This document shows positions 21,147 through 34,022 of a stretch of 64,000 bases of DNA, one piece after another. The stretch lies in contig VWZX01004911.1 of assembly GCA_013399015.1 (NCBI GenBank), forward strand, positions 1,242,340-1,306,339. The letters are read 5' to 3'. The stretch is from Galbula dea. Lineage: Eukaryota; Chordata; Aves; Piciformes; Galbulidae. A model generated the notes under the pieces. It did not search any database. It saw nothing but the letters and a program-made list of their open reading frames with translations, and was not told the DNA's origin. Positions within the stretch are counted from its first letter, which is position 1. Each line of letters opens with the position of its first letter. Both the position numbers and the translations under genes were made by a program.

Positions 21147-24100
21147 TTTGCAGCTGGATGAGTGGGCTTTCAGAAAGGTAGAGACTCTTCTTGTTGCTTT
21201 GCAAGTCCTTTCCTGAGGCAAGAGAGCTGGCCCAGCCTTGTCCATTGCTCCTCTCTCAATAGCCAGTGTCTGAAGGAACATCTAAACCACTCAGAAATAG
21301 TTTACCTGTTCCTTCCTCATGGCCACAGGCACATACCTTCATCAGAATCTCTGTTCCTACTACAGGACACAAACCTTCTCTCTGGTTTCTGGGGTGCTCT
21401 CTCCTCTTTGAATTTCCTTGAAGCAATAAGAGCTCAAACCCCCAGAGCAGGAACAAGCCCTGGAAGATACACCAGCTCCAGATAGTGATGTCCACCTAAA
21501 GCTTTATTATCCTCCAAAGGAGATGCATGTGTAAGTTGTGATGAGGGGTGTCTGGGTCACCTTCTAGCTTGCTCTACCTCCTCTTTTCTCCCTCTGACTG
21601 GACAGAGAGGATTTCTTGACAACAATAGGTGATGCTGCAGGAGGACAGTGTTTTAAATAGGCAGAATTTTGTCTTCTTGGGGGCAAATAGACCAGAACTA
21701 CTGAAACAAAAGCTATTCTTTCTTTTGTCCTCTTTTTTTTCCCCTCTTTTTTATTCCTCATCTCTATATTGGGAGACAGGCAGATAATCCCCTTACTTAC
21801 TGTAACATTGTGCAGCAAAGAAGGCAATATAACAGTATCATGTGGGAATTCAGTGTTCTTCACACTGTGGCTGCCTCCTTGGGAGTTACTGTGTCTAATG
21901 TCTTATCCCTTTTTATCTCTGATTTTCAGACATATTGAAGTGCTTGAAAGGAAAGATAGTGTATACAAAATAAATGTATATTACACTAATACTGTGGCAC
22001 AAGGGTGAGCCTTGAATCCCATTTATTAAATGAAAAGGAGGAAAGGTTGCATGTATGGGGCCAAGATTTCTAGGATAGGCTTTGCTCCAGCTGGAGAGAC
22101 CTTGTTGTGAGTAGGGCACCAGCTGGGAAGGAGAGAGATCTGTTCTCTCTTTCTGTTCCTGCTCTATGACCTTACCTCTCTTCTTTGTGTTCTCTGGCTA
22201 AAAATATCAGCTCCCCTAAAAAGCAGCTTTTACTTCTTGTTCTTTTGGAGCATGGTTGAGCTGTTGGCCCTCAGAGCTCTCTACTCTCATATCAATTCCC
22301 CAGTTCCACCAAATCTGGGCCTTTTGCATGGGACAAACTAGACAGTGCTTGTGTTCTCCTCACAGGGTAGTGTCAGCCCCTTCCCTGGTTCAAAAGGGAA
22401 ACCTGGCCATGACCTACAACTCCCACAGCAGTATTGATTTATTTAGTACATCTAATGAAACACTCATAGAGTGCCTTGAAAACACCCTCCTAGGCAGCCC
22501 CATCAATGCTGGGACTCATCCCTTTAAGAACACAGCTCTCTGATACATCAGCAGGTTAAGGTTTTCCACTCAGGTCAGTATTTCCCAGTAAGTTTGCTGT
22601 CTACATTCCTGTATCAAAGAACTTTTTTATGCATAATTGTTGGAGAAAGCAAGGTCTTTCCTCTCCAAAAGTTGATCTGTTGTAAATTGGCCTTAGCTCT
22701 GCTAAGACTCTGAATGGTAACAGATGCAAACCTTATGACTGGGAGCATGTTGTGTGGCTTGGATAGAGTCACAGTCAACATTTCTGGCTGGGAGAGGATG
22801 GTCACAGATGCTTTTCCAGAGGCAAAGCTGCATGGAATGAGGCCTCTCTCTTTATCCACAAATTGCATTCCTCCTCTCTTTCCCCTCCTCCTCAACAAGC
22901 CACACTTCTTACTCTCTTTGTGCCTCCAGCCTGGATTCTGAGCTCTTCTCTCAAGGGGTTGGCTTCCACTTGCAGCACTGGGCAGCTTTCTCCCTCCTGT
23001 GATGCCATTGCTTCAGCCTGGTGCCTATCCCAGTGCTCAGAAATTCTGCTTCTCCTGGTACTGCTATGGGAAAGGCACTATCCCCTGGGATCCAGAAAAG
23101 GTAGAAATCCTCATGCTGTTTCAGGAAAGGCCTCTCTAAGAAGGCATGCTACAGCAGGACTGTCCAGATCTGCATTCTCAGAAGCTGCAACGTTGTCCAG
23201 TAAGTGTTAAATCCCTCACAGGGACAAAAAGGCATTCTGAGATCAAAGATTTTGGCCAGTGATATAAAAGTATGGATGCATTTAGTAATCCATATGTGGT
23301 GGGTTCATCAGGCACCTCCAGAAGTGCACATGTCACAGGCTTGTCCTTAGCAGGTAAAGCCCAGGCATTACTTTGTACATGTGCCCACATCCCAAGTAGT
23401 GACAACAGAAGGGACCTAAACCACTCTTAAAACAAGTCCTTTGTGGTTGCTGACACAAATAGAGAAGTCATTCATTGACCTTTGGACATATTCTCTCACA
23501 AAAAGAAGGCTGCATGCTCTGTCTGAACACTCTTTGGTCTTATTAACCTTCTGCATGCAGGTTTGTGGTTTCATTCCCTTGTGATCTAGACCAGACCTGC
23601 AGAAAAGTCCAGCTCCAGACCTGATGCACTCATCATAATCTGAGTTTTTCCAGAGGACTTGCTGGCATCTAACACAATCCCAGTGAAGTGCCCACTGTGT
23701 AAGCAGCACCCAGCCTGCTGAGAGCTGCTGAAAAGCTGGGTGTGCTGATACACACCACATTTGTTTGAACACCTTGCAGTCCACAACTCTACATTTTTAG
23801 AGAGCCTCTCTGGCACTCCATCAGCCTCCTCATTCATTCTGCTTTTCAGTTTACCAACCACATATCTGTGTCTCCATCCTCTTTCCATCTGTAAAATATG
23901 CTCCTCAGAGAAAGGTTCTTACAGACAAGAAGGTCTTGGGTCAAAACACCCTGAAATGATACACATTGGCCAGGCAGGAACTTTAAAAGCATTTGGAATT
24001 CAGAACAGAAAGTGTTTTACTGCACCTTTACAGAAAGTGTCATATTTAATCTGACTGAGGTTTGAGATCTATTTGCCTTTTTTTTTTTCCCTATGAAATG

Positions 24101-24498
24101 GTTCAGTTGCTCATTTCTGTCAGCTACCAACTGTGTCCTTAATTCCACTGAAGTAGAAAAGATGTTGCTAAAGATCAGCTTTTGGTCTGTATCATTAAAG
24201 CTTTATATTTTTTTGTTGTTGTTGAAAGCAATTAAATTGCATACTATTGTGAGAAAAGGTGTAGAGCAGAAATCACCCTGTAGTGTTGTGGTGGCAGAAT
24301 GATTAATGAGTCCTGTTTTCTTCCCTCTGCCTCTTTCAAGTGGGGCTGACTTTGGAAAATGTAAGGTTTAAGGCTGGGGGAAAAAAAAATATATTGCTGA
24401 AGGTCTTTGTATTAACATCTTGGTAAATTCCTTCCACCCTGGCTCCTCTTTTGATTTGCTTCTGGTCAGCAGAGAAATGAGTGCCTGGTCTAGGGAAT
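21147..24498. other. unique non-coding stretch
   Basis: No gene is recognised. Overlapping minus frames between 23178 and 23888 (75, 122 and 100 codons) were inspected. They have no recognisable domain and lack paired splice sites. T-rich patches occur at 21727-21752 and 24080-24092. Confidence 0.4.
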
Positions 24499-24575
24499 CC
24501 TGCTGTGGCAGGGGGGTTGGACTAGATGATCTTTTGAGGTCCCTTCCAACTCTTAATATTCTGTGATTCTGTGAG
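24499..24575 (+). mobile_element. CR1 LINE 3' terminal fragment
   Basis: TCCTGCTGTGGCAGGGGGGT, TTGGACTAGATGATCTTTTG, CCCTTCCAACTC and the microsatellite-like tail ATTCTGTGATTCTGTGA. Only the last 75 bp of a CR1 remain, but the tail is well preserved. Confidence 0.95.
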
Positions 24576-25875
24576 TGTGAGGTGCAAGGTTTCCATGATG
24601 CTGCCTGTTGGGTGGTGGAGGTGTGGGGAGATGTGGGTCAATGTACCTGCAGATCCCAGCTGGGCTGTCCCCTCACACCCCTGCAGTCAGGTAATGCCCA
24701 AAGCACCCTGAAGTCACTAGGAAGTTGAAGTGAGGGTGGGATCAGAATCACTGCTGCTTGTGCCTCTTTTCTCCTCTGATACAGAATTTCTCAGTTAAAT
24801 TACAAGCAAGCTGCATGTGTTAAAGTAGTGGTGAAGAGGAAATCATAGAGCAGAGCCCATGATCTCCCAACCTCCTTTAAAACTTGCTGCCTTGACTTCT
24901 CTAGTGTTACTTTGGAAGCCACAAACTCACTTTTCTTGCACGTTCCACGTTTCAGCCTCCTGCTCAGATCAGTGTCTAAACCCTGAGCTCTGTTCTGGGA
25001 GATCTGATCCAGTGGAGACTGTGACATTTAACTTTTCCTTATGGTTACTAAGGAGACTCCCACAAGCTGATGTCCCACCAACTGCCTTTTGTGCTCGTGC
25101 TGTGACAGCCTTGGCTCTGGGATAAGAACATTCCACCCTCCTCTTCAACTTCAGAGCCAGCTTTGGGTGGCTTTCAGGGCAATGTGTGGTCTCCAGATGC
25201 AACTGTTCCAATCTGAACAGCTAGTAGAGGCTGACATTTGATTTCAAACTGAGCATTCATGGAAACAAAAAGCAGAAAATCACTGTCCAGACCTAGCTCC
25301 AGAGAAGAGTTGCAACCTCCTTATAGCTTAGCTCAACCTGCCTGGAGTCAGAGGTGGGTTGTTTTTTTTTTCTCCTCCTGCCTCTTTCCAGAAAGCCAGT
25401 TTGTGGATAAATTGTGCCCTGGGATCAGGACATAACCCTTGGCTACTGTTTCAGACATTTATCCTCTCTTAGATCAAATGATGCTACTAGAAGACATTAA
25501 CTTTCCCCAGCTGTCTATTATCAGCCCTGTGGGTAGGAGTGTTGGTATGTGCTCTCCATAATCCACTTGGGGCAGAATCAGCTAGGTTAGTTTAAACTGC
25601 CAGTGACTGCAGGTAGGAGATGGATGACCTCATGGAACTGATTAGGGAGTGCTTGGATGCTCCTGGCTGGTGGCAGGAAGGAAAGAATAGCTGGAGGCTG
25701 GTAAAATCTTCTTTTGGTTCTGCAGTGTGCAAAGAAATATCTTTTTATCAGCTCCTAACTTGCACTTTCAGCTCCTTTGGAAGCCTTCTCTGAGGAGAAG
25801 GTGGTGCATTGTGCAGTGTGTGGAGCACAAACACAGCCTTGGAATAGCCAATGTCAATAAAGAGAAGAGCCACTC
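24576..25875. other. unique non-coding stretch
   Basis: Nothing recognised. Confidence 0.4.
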
Positions 25876-26085
25876 AATTGATGTGGTTGGAAAAGCCCTC
25901 TGAGATCATCAAGTCCAACCATTAACCTAACACTACCATGCTCCCCTCAAAGCCATGTCCCCAGATACCACATCTACATGTTTTTGGAACACTTCAAAGG
26001 ATGGTGACTCTACCACTTCCCAGGGCAGCCTGTTCCAATGCTTGAGAACCTTCTTGGTGAAGAACTTCTTCCTAATATCTAATGG
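25876..26085 (-). mobile_element. CR1 LINE 3' fragment
   Basis: The plus strand shows GGTTGGAAAAGCCCTCTGAG, ATCATCAAGTCCAACCATTA, GGGCAGCCTGTTCCAATGCT and GAAGAACTTCTTCCTAATAT. This is the reverse complement of a CR1 3' region, so the element lies on the minus strand with its 3' end near 25876. It is a different, older-looking subfamily from the 12906 type. Confidence 0.93.
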
Positions 26086-27269
26086 GGCTTCTAGAAAAGC
26101 TTCCTGCAGTGAGAGCTTCTCAGAATGGTTTTGCCTTCTCTCTGGTTTTATTTTCTTCTTGAAAAGATAGAGGATATCTCAAGGACAGGCTGTGAAATGA
26201 GAATGAGGAATGTTTTTGTACAGTGAGCATGGAAGGAGCTATCAGGAGAATGGTATTGGGGTTTGAAGTGGGGTTAATGACAGCTATTTTGCTGTGGATG
26301 GTGGCTATCCAAGGAAGAGCAAGGACTCATAAAATATCTCACTATTAGCAGAAGATCAAAGGAAACCAAAAAGCTTAGAGAGGAAAATCTTTGTCTGGAA
26401 ATGATATATGGGCCTGGGGCTGAAGGCTGGCCTCCAGAGGTAAAATGTGCAGGGAGCTGATGAGGATTATCAAAACCTGGGCAAAGATACCAAAAAAAGA
26501 TGGAGAAAAAGCACTGCCAGTTAATGGTAGAGATTTATGGATCTGTTATGAATCCCATTGACCTTATGAACCACCTTTCTCTCTCCCCAGCACCTCTGCT
26601 GCCCTTCTCCTCCATGTCCTTTCAGTATTAAAAATGCCTGTTTCTCTCCTCAATTTCATACATGGGAACACAATGACAATCAGACCCATTAGTCTTTGGG
26701 GCACCCAAGGCATCAGCTGAAGGTTGGAACAATGAGCAGAGGATCCTAGAGTCCTTTCTTTGTCCAGATCACAGCCACCACTGCACTCCCAGAAACATGG
26801 TCCTTGAGCAGCAGCTCTCCCCTGGATTTCCTCAAGCTTTTGATTAGTTCCTGGCCCTAAGGAAGGTAAAACCCAGCCTGATCTGATCTGATCAGCAGGA
26901 TCTGATGTGCCTGTGGAGGGATGCCAGCCCAGGAGCTCTTGTCCCCTGCCCACCCCTCCCTCTGCAGGTGCCTTTCCCAGTGCCAGGGGGGTTGACATTC
27001 CTGAAGGACAAGGGGCAGAGGAGATGTTTCCTCTCAGGCAAAGGCAGAATAGAAGATAGGAGAACAAGTTCCTAATGGCAAGAGCCAGGAGGAAGGCAGG
27101 AATAAGGAAATGCCCAGGATCTCCCAGAGAAGTGCAGCAGCAAACTCTCCTCCAGCTGCTTTCCTTTGGGCAGGTAAAAGAAAGGGGAATCTCCTTTCAC
27201 AACACATGTTTTTGAAGTGCCTGTTGAGGAAGTTGTGGGGTTTCATCCTTATTACTCTCCCAGTAGCTA
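26086..27269. other. unique non-coding stretch
   Basis: No gene is recognised. A GATCTGATCTGATCAG cluster lies near 26880-26905. The 167-codon minus frame 26564-27067 shows no recognisable domain. Confidence 0.4.
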
Positions 27270-27500
27270 TCACTCATAACACAAATACACAAAATAAATT
27301 AATTAAAAAGAAATACACTTGTAATGATTTTTCCCTGCTTAAGTTTTCAATTACATCAGCTATCTCATACTCATTAGAAAGACATGAGCTCATATTCATT
27401 AAATGCAAAACTAACTTTCCAGCAGCAAAAAGGCTTGGGTGAAGAGGGTAATGATTTAATTTTCTTCATTTCAGAGAATTACATCTCTTATCCTAGGGCA
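27270..27500. other. AT-rich block resembling a conserved non-coding element
   Basis: AT-rich unique sequence including AAATTAATTAAAAAG, GTAATGATTTTTCC and GTAATGATTTAATTTTC. These are repeated homeodomain-type cores with no transposon. The reading is inferential. Confidence 0.27.
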
Positions 27501-27531
27501 ATACATCTGTAAATGCAGACAAAGTGCTGCT

Positions 27532-28038
27532 TCAGACTTGGTTTAAATTCCTAATTTGGTTGGAGTTACTTGGTAGGAAAGCCTGAGTAAGGCCCAGGTC
27601 CTCATTTTGTCTTTTATCCTTGACCACAGCAAACCAAATGTTAAAGTTATTGAGGAGTCTAGAGAATCTTTTCCAAAGCAACCATCTTCTGAGGAGCATT
27701 CTTCTGTGTTCATCCCTACAGATATTAGCCCATGTTTGCAAAGACTCTGCCTGGCAATTCATGTAGCTATCTGATGCAACATTCCAAACTTGTGGCATTT
27801 AGCTGCCTTTAAAAGAGACTTTTCCAGAGCTTACAGAACTCACACTGTGCCCACAGGCACCTTCAGGTGCCCAGATGTTCCCAAAGTTGCAGTAAAAATC
27901 CATCTCTGAGAGTGTAGATGTGGTCAGTCCCTGTCTGTTGGAGGAGAAAGGGCTGCAGAAAACCCCTTTAGAAAGAAGGATATCCTCAATTTGCCTGAGT
28001 CCATCAGGTTTTGAAGTCTCTTTGGTTTTCAGTGTCAA
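27532..28038 (-). pseudogene. 169-codon minus-strand frame interrupted by one stop; possible relic
   Basis: Two minus-strand frames lie in the same phase. The upstream one ends in TAA at 27801-27799 and the next codon is ATG, so reading continues to 27532 with a single stop in about 170 codons. The downstream half has a protein-like mix (for example LLRRWLLWKRFSRLLNNFNI). I do not recognise a family. A relic of a retrocopy or older transposon is possible, and a chance frame is about equally likely. Confidence 0.12.
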
Positions 28039-28387
28039 CTACATCTAGATCTGTGAGACTTCTAAAAAGCAAATCTCAGGACTACAAGGGAAGAAGAAAA
28101 GAGCTATCTTCTTTCTTTTAAAGATATGCAAACTCACATCCCAGCTTCTGCATGTAAATAACTGAAATGCAAAGTTTGCCGCTGTTAGAATTTTGCCCAT
28201 GAGGACAAATCAGCTCATGTGGTTGTGCATCCCCTGTGGGCTCCTGGTCCTGACCCTTCCTGAGCATAGGCTGCCTGTTAGGACACACTCATGTTTTGCA
28301 TGAAAAGTGAGCTGTGAGACTGAGTTTCATTAAAATATCAAAGTATAACAATAATTTTCAGATGCTTGGCTCCCTTTATGGAAATAT
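28039..28387. other. unique non-coding stretch
   Basis: Nothing recognised. Confidence 0.4.
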
Positions 28388-28913
28388 CACAGAATCCCAG
28401 CATAGTAGGGGTTGGAAGGGACCTCTGGGGATCATCTAGTCCAACCCCCCTGCTAAAGCAGGGTCACCCACAGCAGCTTGCCCAGGGTCACCTCCAGCTG
28501 CCTGGGGAATCTCTCCACACAAGGAGACTCCACAGCCTCTCTGGGCAGCCTGGGCCAGGGCCCTGCACCCTCACACCAAACAAATTTCTCCTCCTGCTCA
28601 TGTGGAACCTCCTGGCTTCCAGTTTGTGCCCTTGGGCTGTCCCTGGGCACCACTGAGCAGAGTCTGGCCCCAGCCTCTTGCCCCCAGCCTTCAGCTCTTG
28701 CTCAGCATTGAGCAGCTCCCCTCTGGGGCTGCTTTTCTCCAGGCTCAGCAGCCCCAGGGCTCTCAGCCTTTCCTCCTGCCAGAGATGCTCCAGTGCCCTC
28801 AGCATTTTCCTAGCCTCTGCTGGCCTCTCTCCAACAGTTCCCTGTCTCTCTTCAACTGGCCCTAGGACTCCAGCTGTGGCCTCACCAGGGCAGAGTAAAG
28901 GGAGAGGAGAACC
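28388..28913 (-). mobile_element. longest CR1 LINE copy in the window, with RT-ORF C-terminus
   Basis: About 525 bp on the minus strand. Its 3' end is at CACAGAATCCCAGC (28388) and its truncated 5' end is near GGCAGAGTAAAGGG (28893-28906). Minus-strand translation gives the known CR1 C-terminal motif RLRALGLLSLEKSSPRG, then AGGKRLGPDSAQWCP and ERLWSLLVWRDSP, with one open frame of 105 codons over 28488-28805. It is the same subfamily as the copies at 12906, 14017 and 46137. The reverse-transcriptase and endonuclease core is absent, so it cannot move by itself. Confidence 0.97.
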
Positions 28914-31900
28914 AAACCACCTACCCCCAGCTCATGGTGATGAACACAGAACTATTTTGTGCTCTCCTTTCTAACAAGAATGACAACCACTGCCTTCCTT
29001 TCCCAAACACAAGCCATTCTCCTAAACTTTCTCCTCTCACACATGTGGCTCTGCAGGGCACTGACCATGAAAGTTTTGCAGCTCCCTCCAGCATCTCCTG
29101 ACTTCTTCAGGGCAGGACAAGGGTGCAGTGAGGAGACAGGGAGAGAGGGAGGACAGCCAGACACAATTCAAATCTCATTTCCAGCCTCTTGCTGGCAGCA
29201 TCCCATGACTTCCACATCATGATAATCTTGACATAACCTTGGAGGAGAGTCAAGTGAGACACCCCAAGGCAGCCTGCAAAGGCCAAGGAAGAAGGAAGGG
29301 GTGGAGGAGGGGGATGGAGATGCAGCCTTGCTGCTCTCTGCTATGTGTTGGAGATATTCATCCTGGGTTTGAGAAATGAAACAGTGCTGGGAAGGGGGGG
29401 AAGGAGCTCTAACTTCTTTGAAAGTTATTTTCTATGATTCAGGGTAGTCAGTTGTCATTTGTTGTAGCCTAAAGCATGAAATGAATGTTGGCATACAGGC
29501 CTGTGACTAGAGGATGGGCTATTTCTCCTTGTTAGAAATGTATCCTTATGGCTGCAGTACCAATTTTTTTACTCTGAAGGACTATGTGCTGACTGTAAAT
29601 CTCAACAAAGTGGTGAGAGTTGGGAAAGAGCAGTGGCAAGTCCATTTTTTGTTGCATTTTGGTACTAAGATCAAGTTTCATTTGCATTTGTGCTTATTTT
29701 GGATTACTACTGTGCAAAAGAGCAGGGGGCAGGCAGGATTTCCAGGGAGGTTCTGCAGGACCAGAGCAAAACCAGCATCCAAAAACCTGCCTTGTCCTAT
29801 TTAATTCCAGGTAGCTGAATTTCCTTCAGCCAGCCTGATTCCTGAGCTAGCTTCTAAATAACACTTTGAGATATTTAAGAATATAAAATGTTAAGTCCTG
29901 GATCTTGCAGCTGATAGGGAACAGGAAAGCTGCCATTCTTCTCTGGAAACCCAGAGGGTATCCCCCAGATGTCAGCTGGACCCCACAGTGCTGCATGTGC
30001 CAGCAGCCACAGGGTATCCCAAATTAATGCTGTAACACAAGCAGAGGAACTCCATGAAACATGTTGTGTTGTCACATTGGGCTAATTTTACAGGAACATC
30101 TTTCTTTTCAGGCTCATCTTGAGCCTCTCTGTGATTTTTAAGCACAGTGAGTTGTTTGGTTTTTTTTTTTTTTTCCCTCTGTCAAAGATAAATTTTACTC
30201 TGGAAATAATTAGCAGATGATCAGTTGGAAATAAGCCTCATCTTGAGTGAAAGAATGGAGTTCTGGGGGCTCTTTTGAAATAGCACAACAGTATATGCCA
30301 GAGAGAAAACAAAAATAAATGCTTGAATTATTTACATTATTTACACTCTTCTCCTGAAGAGCATCTTCAAAAACATGTTTTTAAAACATAGCATTATTGA
30401 GAGTTCTGGGTTTTTTTTTTTTCTTCTATAAAGTATTTTTTGGAAGTTTTTGGAAAGCTGGTTAAATGCCACAAATGACCTCAAAATCTACCTCAGAATT
30501 ATTTGTCCTTTTCCCTGGGTTTTAGGTCAGATGTAGAGTTTGGAGCAGTGGAAGTGCTTTCCTGGGGTGGGTGATCATCTCCTCACGAGAGCAGATCCAG
30601 GGCAGTCAGACTTCAATAATGTGGGGAATCAACCATCTGGCCCCAACCAAATCCACTTACAGCTTGATCCCCCAAGCCCTCCACGGGTGTTGATTTACTC
30701 CTGTGAGTAGCCCCAACACATCTACTCATGAGAGGGAAGGAGGTCATGCTGGAAAACATGGTGCTTGGAGATGGAACCTGGCTGAGGGATGGTGCTGAAC
30801 CTAATGGTAGATCACACCATGGCTTGAACACGCCAGCAGGGTCTGGAGGTTTCAGCCTGAGGTTTGTTAGTGAAAACAATGAATTCAAACCTTAAATCTC
30901 ATCCTTGGGGTTTATAAACCCCAAAGTCTCCTGTGCACCCCCAGGATGGACAGGGGGCTCTGGGGAGCAGCTCCAGCTGCACCCCTTCACTTTGCAAGAG
31001 GAGGACCAGGGAGATGGGGTAAGCTCAGGCCCCAGCTCTGCTGCTGAAGCCTGACCCTTTGTTTCAGCAGTGTCTCTGTTGGTGACAGATGGTGATGCTG
31101 TCCTGGTGAATTTGTTACCTTCTCCATGACATGCAATATGTCTGCATCCTGACAGTGAGAGGAGAGACTCCAGCTGTCCCTCCAGTAATTGACAGCAAGG
31201 AGCTGTTTTCACTTTTGACAGAGCTAAGAAGCATTAGCATCATATTGGCTACTAGAAGGGGTTTTATTATTATGTTTATCATCTGAGAGAAGTCATTGTG
31301 ATGTGGGACTGGGTGGGTTTTTGGTTTGGGTTTTTTTTTTGTACTACTTTGCCCCTGCCTGCTCCTTCCATTTCAAACTGTGGCTTGCTCCAGCAGAAAA
31401 GAAAGGGAAGGAAATGTGGGCTCCAGCCACCTCATCCCCAAATGAGCCTCGCTGCTCTGGTGCTGATGGCAGTGACAAAATCCCACCTCCTTTCTTCAGA
31501 AGCAGTGGGGGAGGGAGGAGAGGAAGGATTATTTTTGGATAATGAAAGTGCAGAAACTAGGTCACCAAGGTTATTGGGAAGAGGTCCTGTCCTGTTCCTT
31601 GCATGCATGGTGCTTGCTGAAGTCACTACTCAGTCGGGGTTTTGGGTGAGATCCTCTGCTCTTTGGAAAAGAGAGAGAAAATAATCTTGCTTTTCCCTGG
31701 GTAATAGGCTCTGCTGGTTGGCATTCTGGATGATTTATGTCTGGTTTGCTTCCCTCTTGCTCCTCCTAGCTCACTCATGTACCCCTCACTAGCAATAAAG
31801 GGCACCTCTCCCATACCCTCATGGACTCTGCAGCAGTCTCCAGTCCATAATAAGTCCTTAATAAGATTGGGCAAGTAAAAATCAACTCTGAGCACATAAG

Positions 31901-33208
31901 TCACAAAGACATCCATACAATGAAGATTCTTCCCTAAATTAGATTGGAGCTGACCTAAAACAAAGGTTGGGTCTCATTGCAAATCCAGCAGTAGCAAAGC
32001 TAGAGAGACAAGGAGTTGGTTCAGCAAGAGCTGAATGTTTCCTGTTGGTCCCACCAGTTGTCATTGCCTGGGTGAAAACCACTCCCTGATACACTGCTGA
32101 AATGCTATCAGAGGCAATAAGCCACTGGTGTGAAATGTATTCAGGGTGTTCACATGATCTTGTCTACTGTCCTCTCAGTGTCTTCCAGACAGAGAGGTAA
32201 GGGTCACCCATGTTTTTGGGTCACTCATGTCTTCTAAGTTTGTCTAGCTCCTGTAGTCATGGGACACTTGTCCTCGACTGGAGGATGTTGATATCAAAGA
32301 CTGGTCTTTTATGGTGGATTAATGAGGCTCTAAGCATGAGAAAGCAAACACAGCCTGGCAAAGGGATCTCAAAAGGAAGGTTTCACCTGGCATGGTAACC
32401 AGCTCAGCACTGCTTCTGCTTTTTCTGGGCCATGGAGCAGGGGCTTAGCATTGACAGTGCATTCCCATGGGCTCCTAGAACAAGGAAGGCAGGAGCCATG
32501 GATGCTGCATGGTTCACAAGCAAATCTACCTCTGCAGGAGGAAAAGAACTTCAGCTGGTTCTGGCCCCAGAACATTTGTTCAGTTCTTATTTTAAACTGT
32601 TTCAAGACTGGGCAATTTGGAGATTGTAACCCTGCTACTACACTGTAAATATATACATGGACACATAGATCTGTCTGTATATATTTACACAGAAAGACAT
32701 AAATGTGACTCTGGAAATTCCCAGGGAATTGTGAAAATCTCCAGAATGACTTCTGGGGGTTTCTGCCAAATACTAGTGCAAACAAGTACCCAGGTTCTGC
32801 TCTGTCTACAGAAAGTCCTTCAAAGCTTATTGAATTGTAGTCCTGAATCTTTCTTTAAAGAAACATGTCTTCAGCTCTCCTGTCCATAACCAAGTCCTCT
32901 GTGAAAACAAATCCACAAAGCAAAAAATGCCAAAAGTATTTGTCACCTCTGATTTATGATTCACCCAGGCATTTTCCCAGTGATTGCTACAAGCCTCTGC
33001 CAGTTTCTTCACACAAGGATTGATTTTTAAGTCTCATTGAATACTGCTCTTGAAAGGTCCTTTTCCCAGCTAGCTTTAAATATGCAAGGACAGCACTCTG
33101 CTGTGAGGCTGTTTGTGCTGACTAAATTCTGAGCTTATTGATCAGAAAGCATGGCACTGACCTCAGAATCTAGCTGGCTTGGGAGCAGCATCAGACTCCT
33201 AACCTTGT
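28914..33208. other. unique non-coding stretch
   Basis: No gene or transposon is recognised over about 4.3 kb. T runs occur at 30159-30174, 30412-30421 and 31330-31340. The segment 30180-30480 is AT-rich. Open frames up to 138 codons overlap in several phases without recognisable domains. Confidence 0.4.
30159..30174. repeat. poly-T tract
   Basis: Uninterrupted T run of about 16 bases. Simple repeat. Confidence 0.85.
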
Positions 33209-33233
33209 ATCGGTGTTGACACGAGCGCGTGAC
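33209..33233. promoter_or_regulatory. isolated CpG cluster TATCGG...ACGAGCGCGTGAC
   Basis: Four CpG dinucleotides fall in 25 bases (33210, 33221, 33225 and 33227), whereas most of the surrounding kilobase has none. The core CACGAGCGCGTG has CACG/CGTG ends in inverted orientation, and GCGTGA matches the core of bHLH-PAS (AHR/ARNT-type) sites. A protected or recently arisen site is possible. Function is not shown. Confidence 0.25.
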
Positions 33234-33517
33234 AAAAGCCCCAGCCAAGTCAGGGCTACACAGAAAGCTTGATTACTGGTCCTGAGCTGGGGCCAAAAGC
33301 TTGACTCATACCTTGGACCAGAGTTTGGAGGAGGGCAAGTTTTACTTCCCAACCTTTTCATTCAATAATTCCTGAGATCCAAAGCTTGAAGCAGGCAAAA
33401 TGCACATACTCACATCTGTACCTGTGTGGATGAGTGGGCACTGCTGTGTGTTTGGGTTTCAGAGCCAGGACCAGGATCCACCTAGGGATGCAAATACCCT
33501 GGGAAGAACTTTGCCTT

Positions 33518-33558
33518 GTTGAAGAGTGAAGTAGATGGTTGAAGAGTGAAGTAGATGA
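33518..33558. repeat. 20-bp direct tandem duplication
   Basis: GTTGAAGAGTGAAGTAGATG occurs twice head to tail with no mismatch. This is a recent slippage duplication. Confidence 0.9.
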
Positions 33559-33618
33559 TGCCATGGAAGCTTCATGCTATCTGATATGTGCCTTTATGAG
33601 CTGGTGTTGAATTATTCT

Positions 33619-34022
33619 GGATCATCTCTCCTACGAGGACAGGCTGAGAGAGTTGGGGTTGTTCAGAGTGGAGAAGAGAAGGCTCTGAGGAGACTTTCTT
33701 GTGGCCTTCCAGTATCTGAAGGGGGCTACAAGAAAGCTGGGGAGGGACAGGTAGTGAGAGGACTAGGAGGAATGGATGCAAACTAGAGGAGGGGAGATTT
33801 AGACTGGATATTAGGAGGAAGTTCTTCGCTTAGGGTGGGGAGACACTGGCACAGGTTGCCCAGAGGGGCTGTGGAAGCTCCATCCCTGGAAGCTTTTAAG
33901 GCCAGGCTGGATGGGGCTGTGGGCAACCTGGTCTAGTGGAAGGTGTCCCTGGCAGGCAGGGGGGTTGGAACTAAATGATCTTGAAGGTCCCTTCCAACTC
34001 TGACAGTTCTGTGATTCTATTC
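33619..34022 (+). mobile_element. CR1 LINE 3' fragment
   Basis: About 400 bp in sense orientation. It has GGATCATCTCTCCTACGAGG, ACAGGCTGAGAGAGTTGGGG, GATTTAGACTGGATATTAGG, CCAGGCTGGATGGGGCTGTG and CCCTTCCAACTCTGACAG, with an ATTCTGTGATTCTAT-type end. Frame breaks relative to the CR1 ORF show long decay. This is the classic CR1 subfamily that ends in a GGCAACCTGGTCTAGTGG block. Confidence 0.96.

Noticed and set aside
23178..23888. Three overlapping minus-strand frames considered as a broken gene
   Set aside because: They lie in different phases, with no recognised domain and no good splice pairs linking them.
26564..27067. 167-codon minus-strand frame
   Set aside because: No recognisable domain, no splice context, composition like its surroundings.
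28366..28865. Several overlapping frames of 66-105 codons on both strands
   Set aside because: All lie inside one CR1 LINE copy. Only the minus-strand one reflects the old element ORF.
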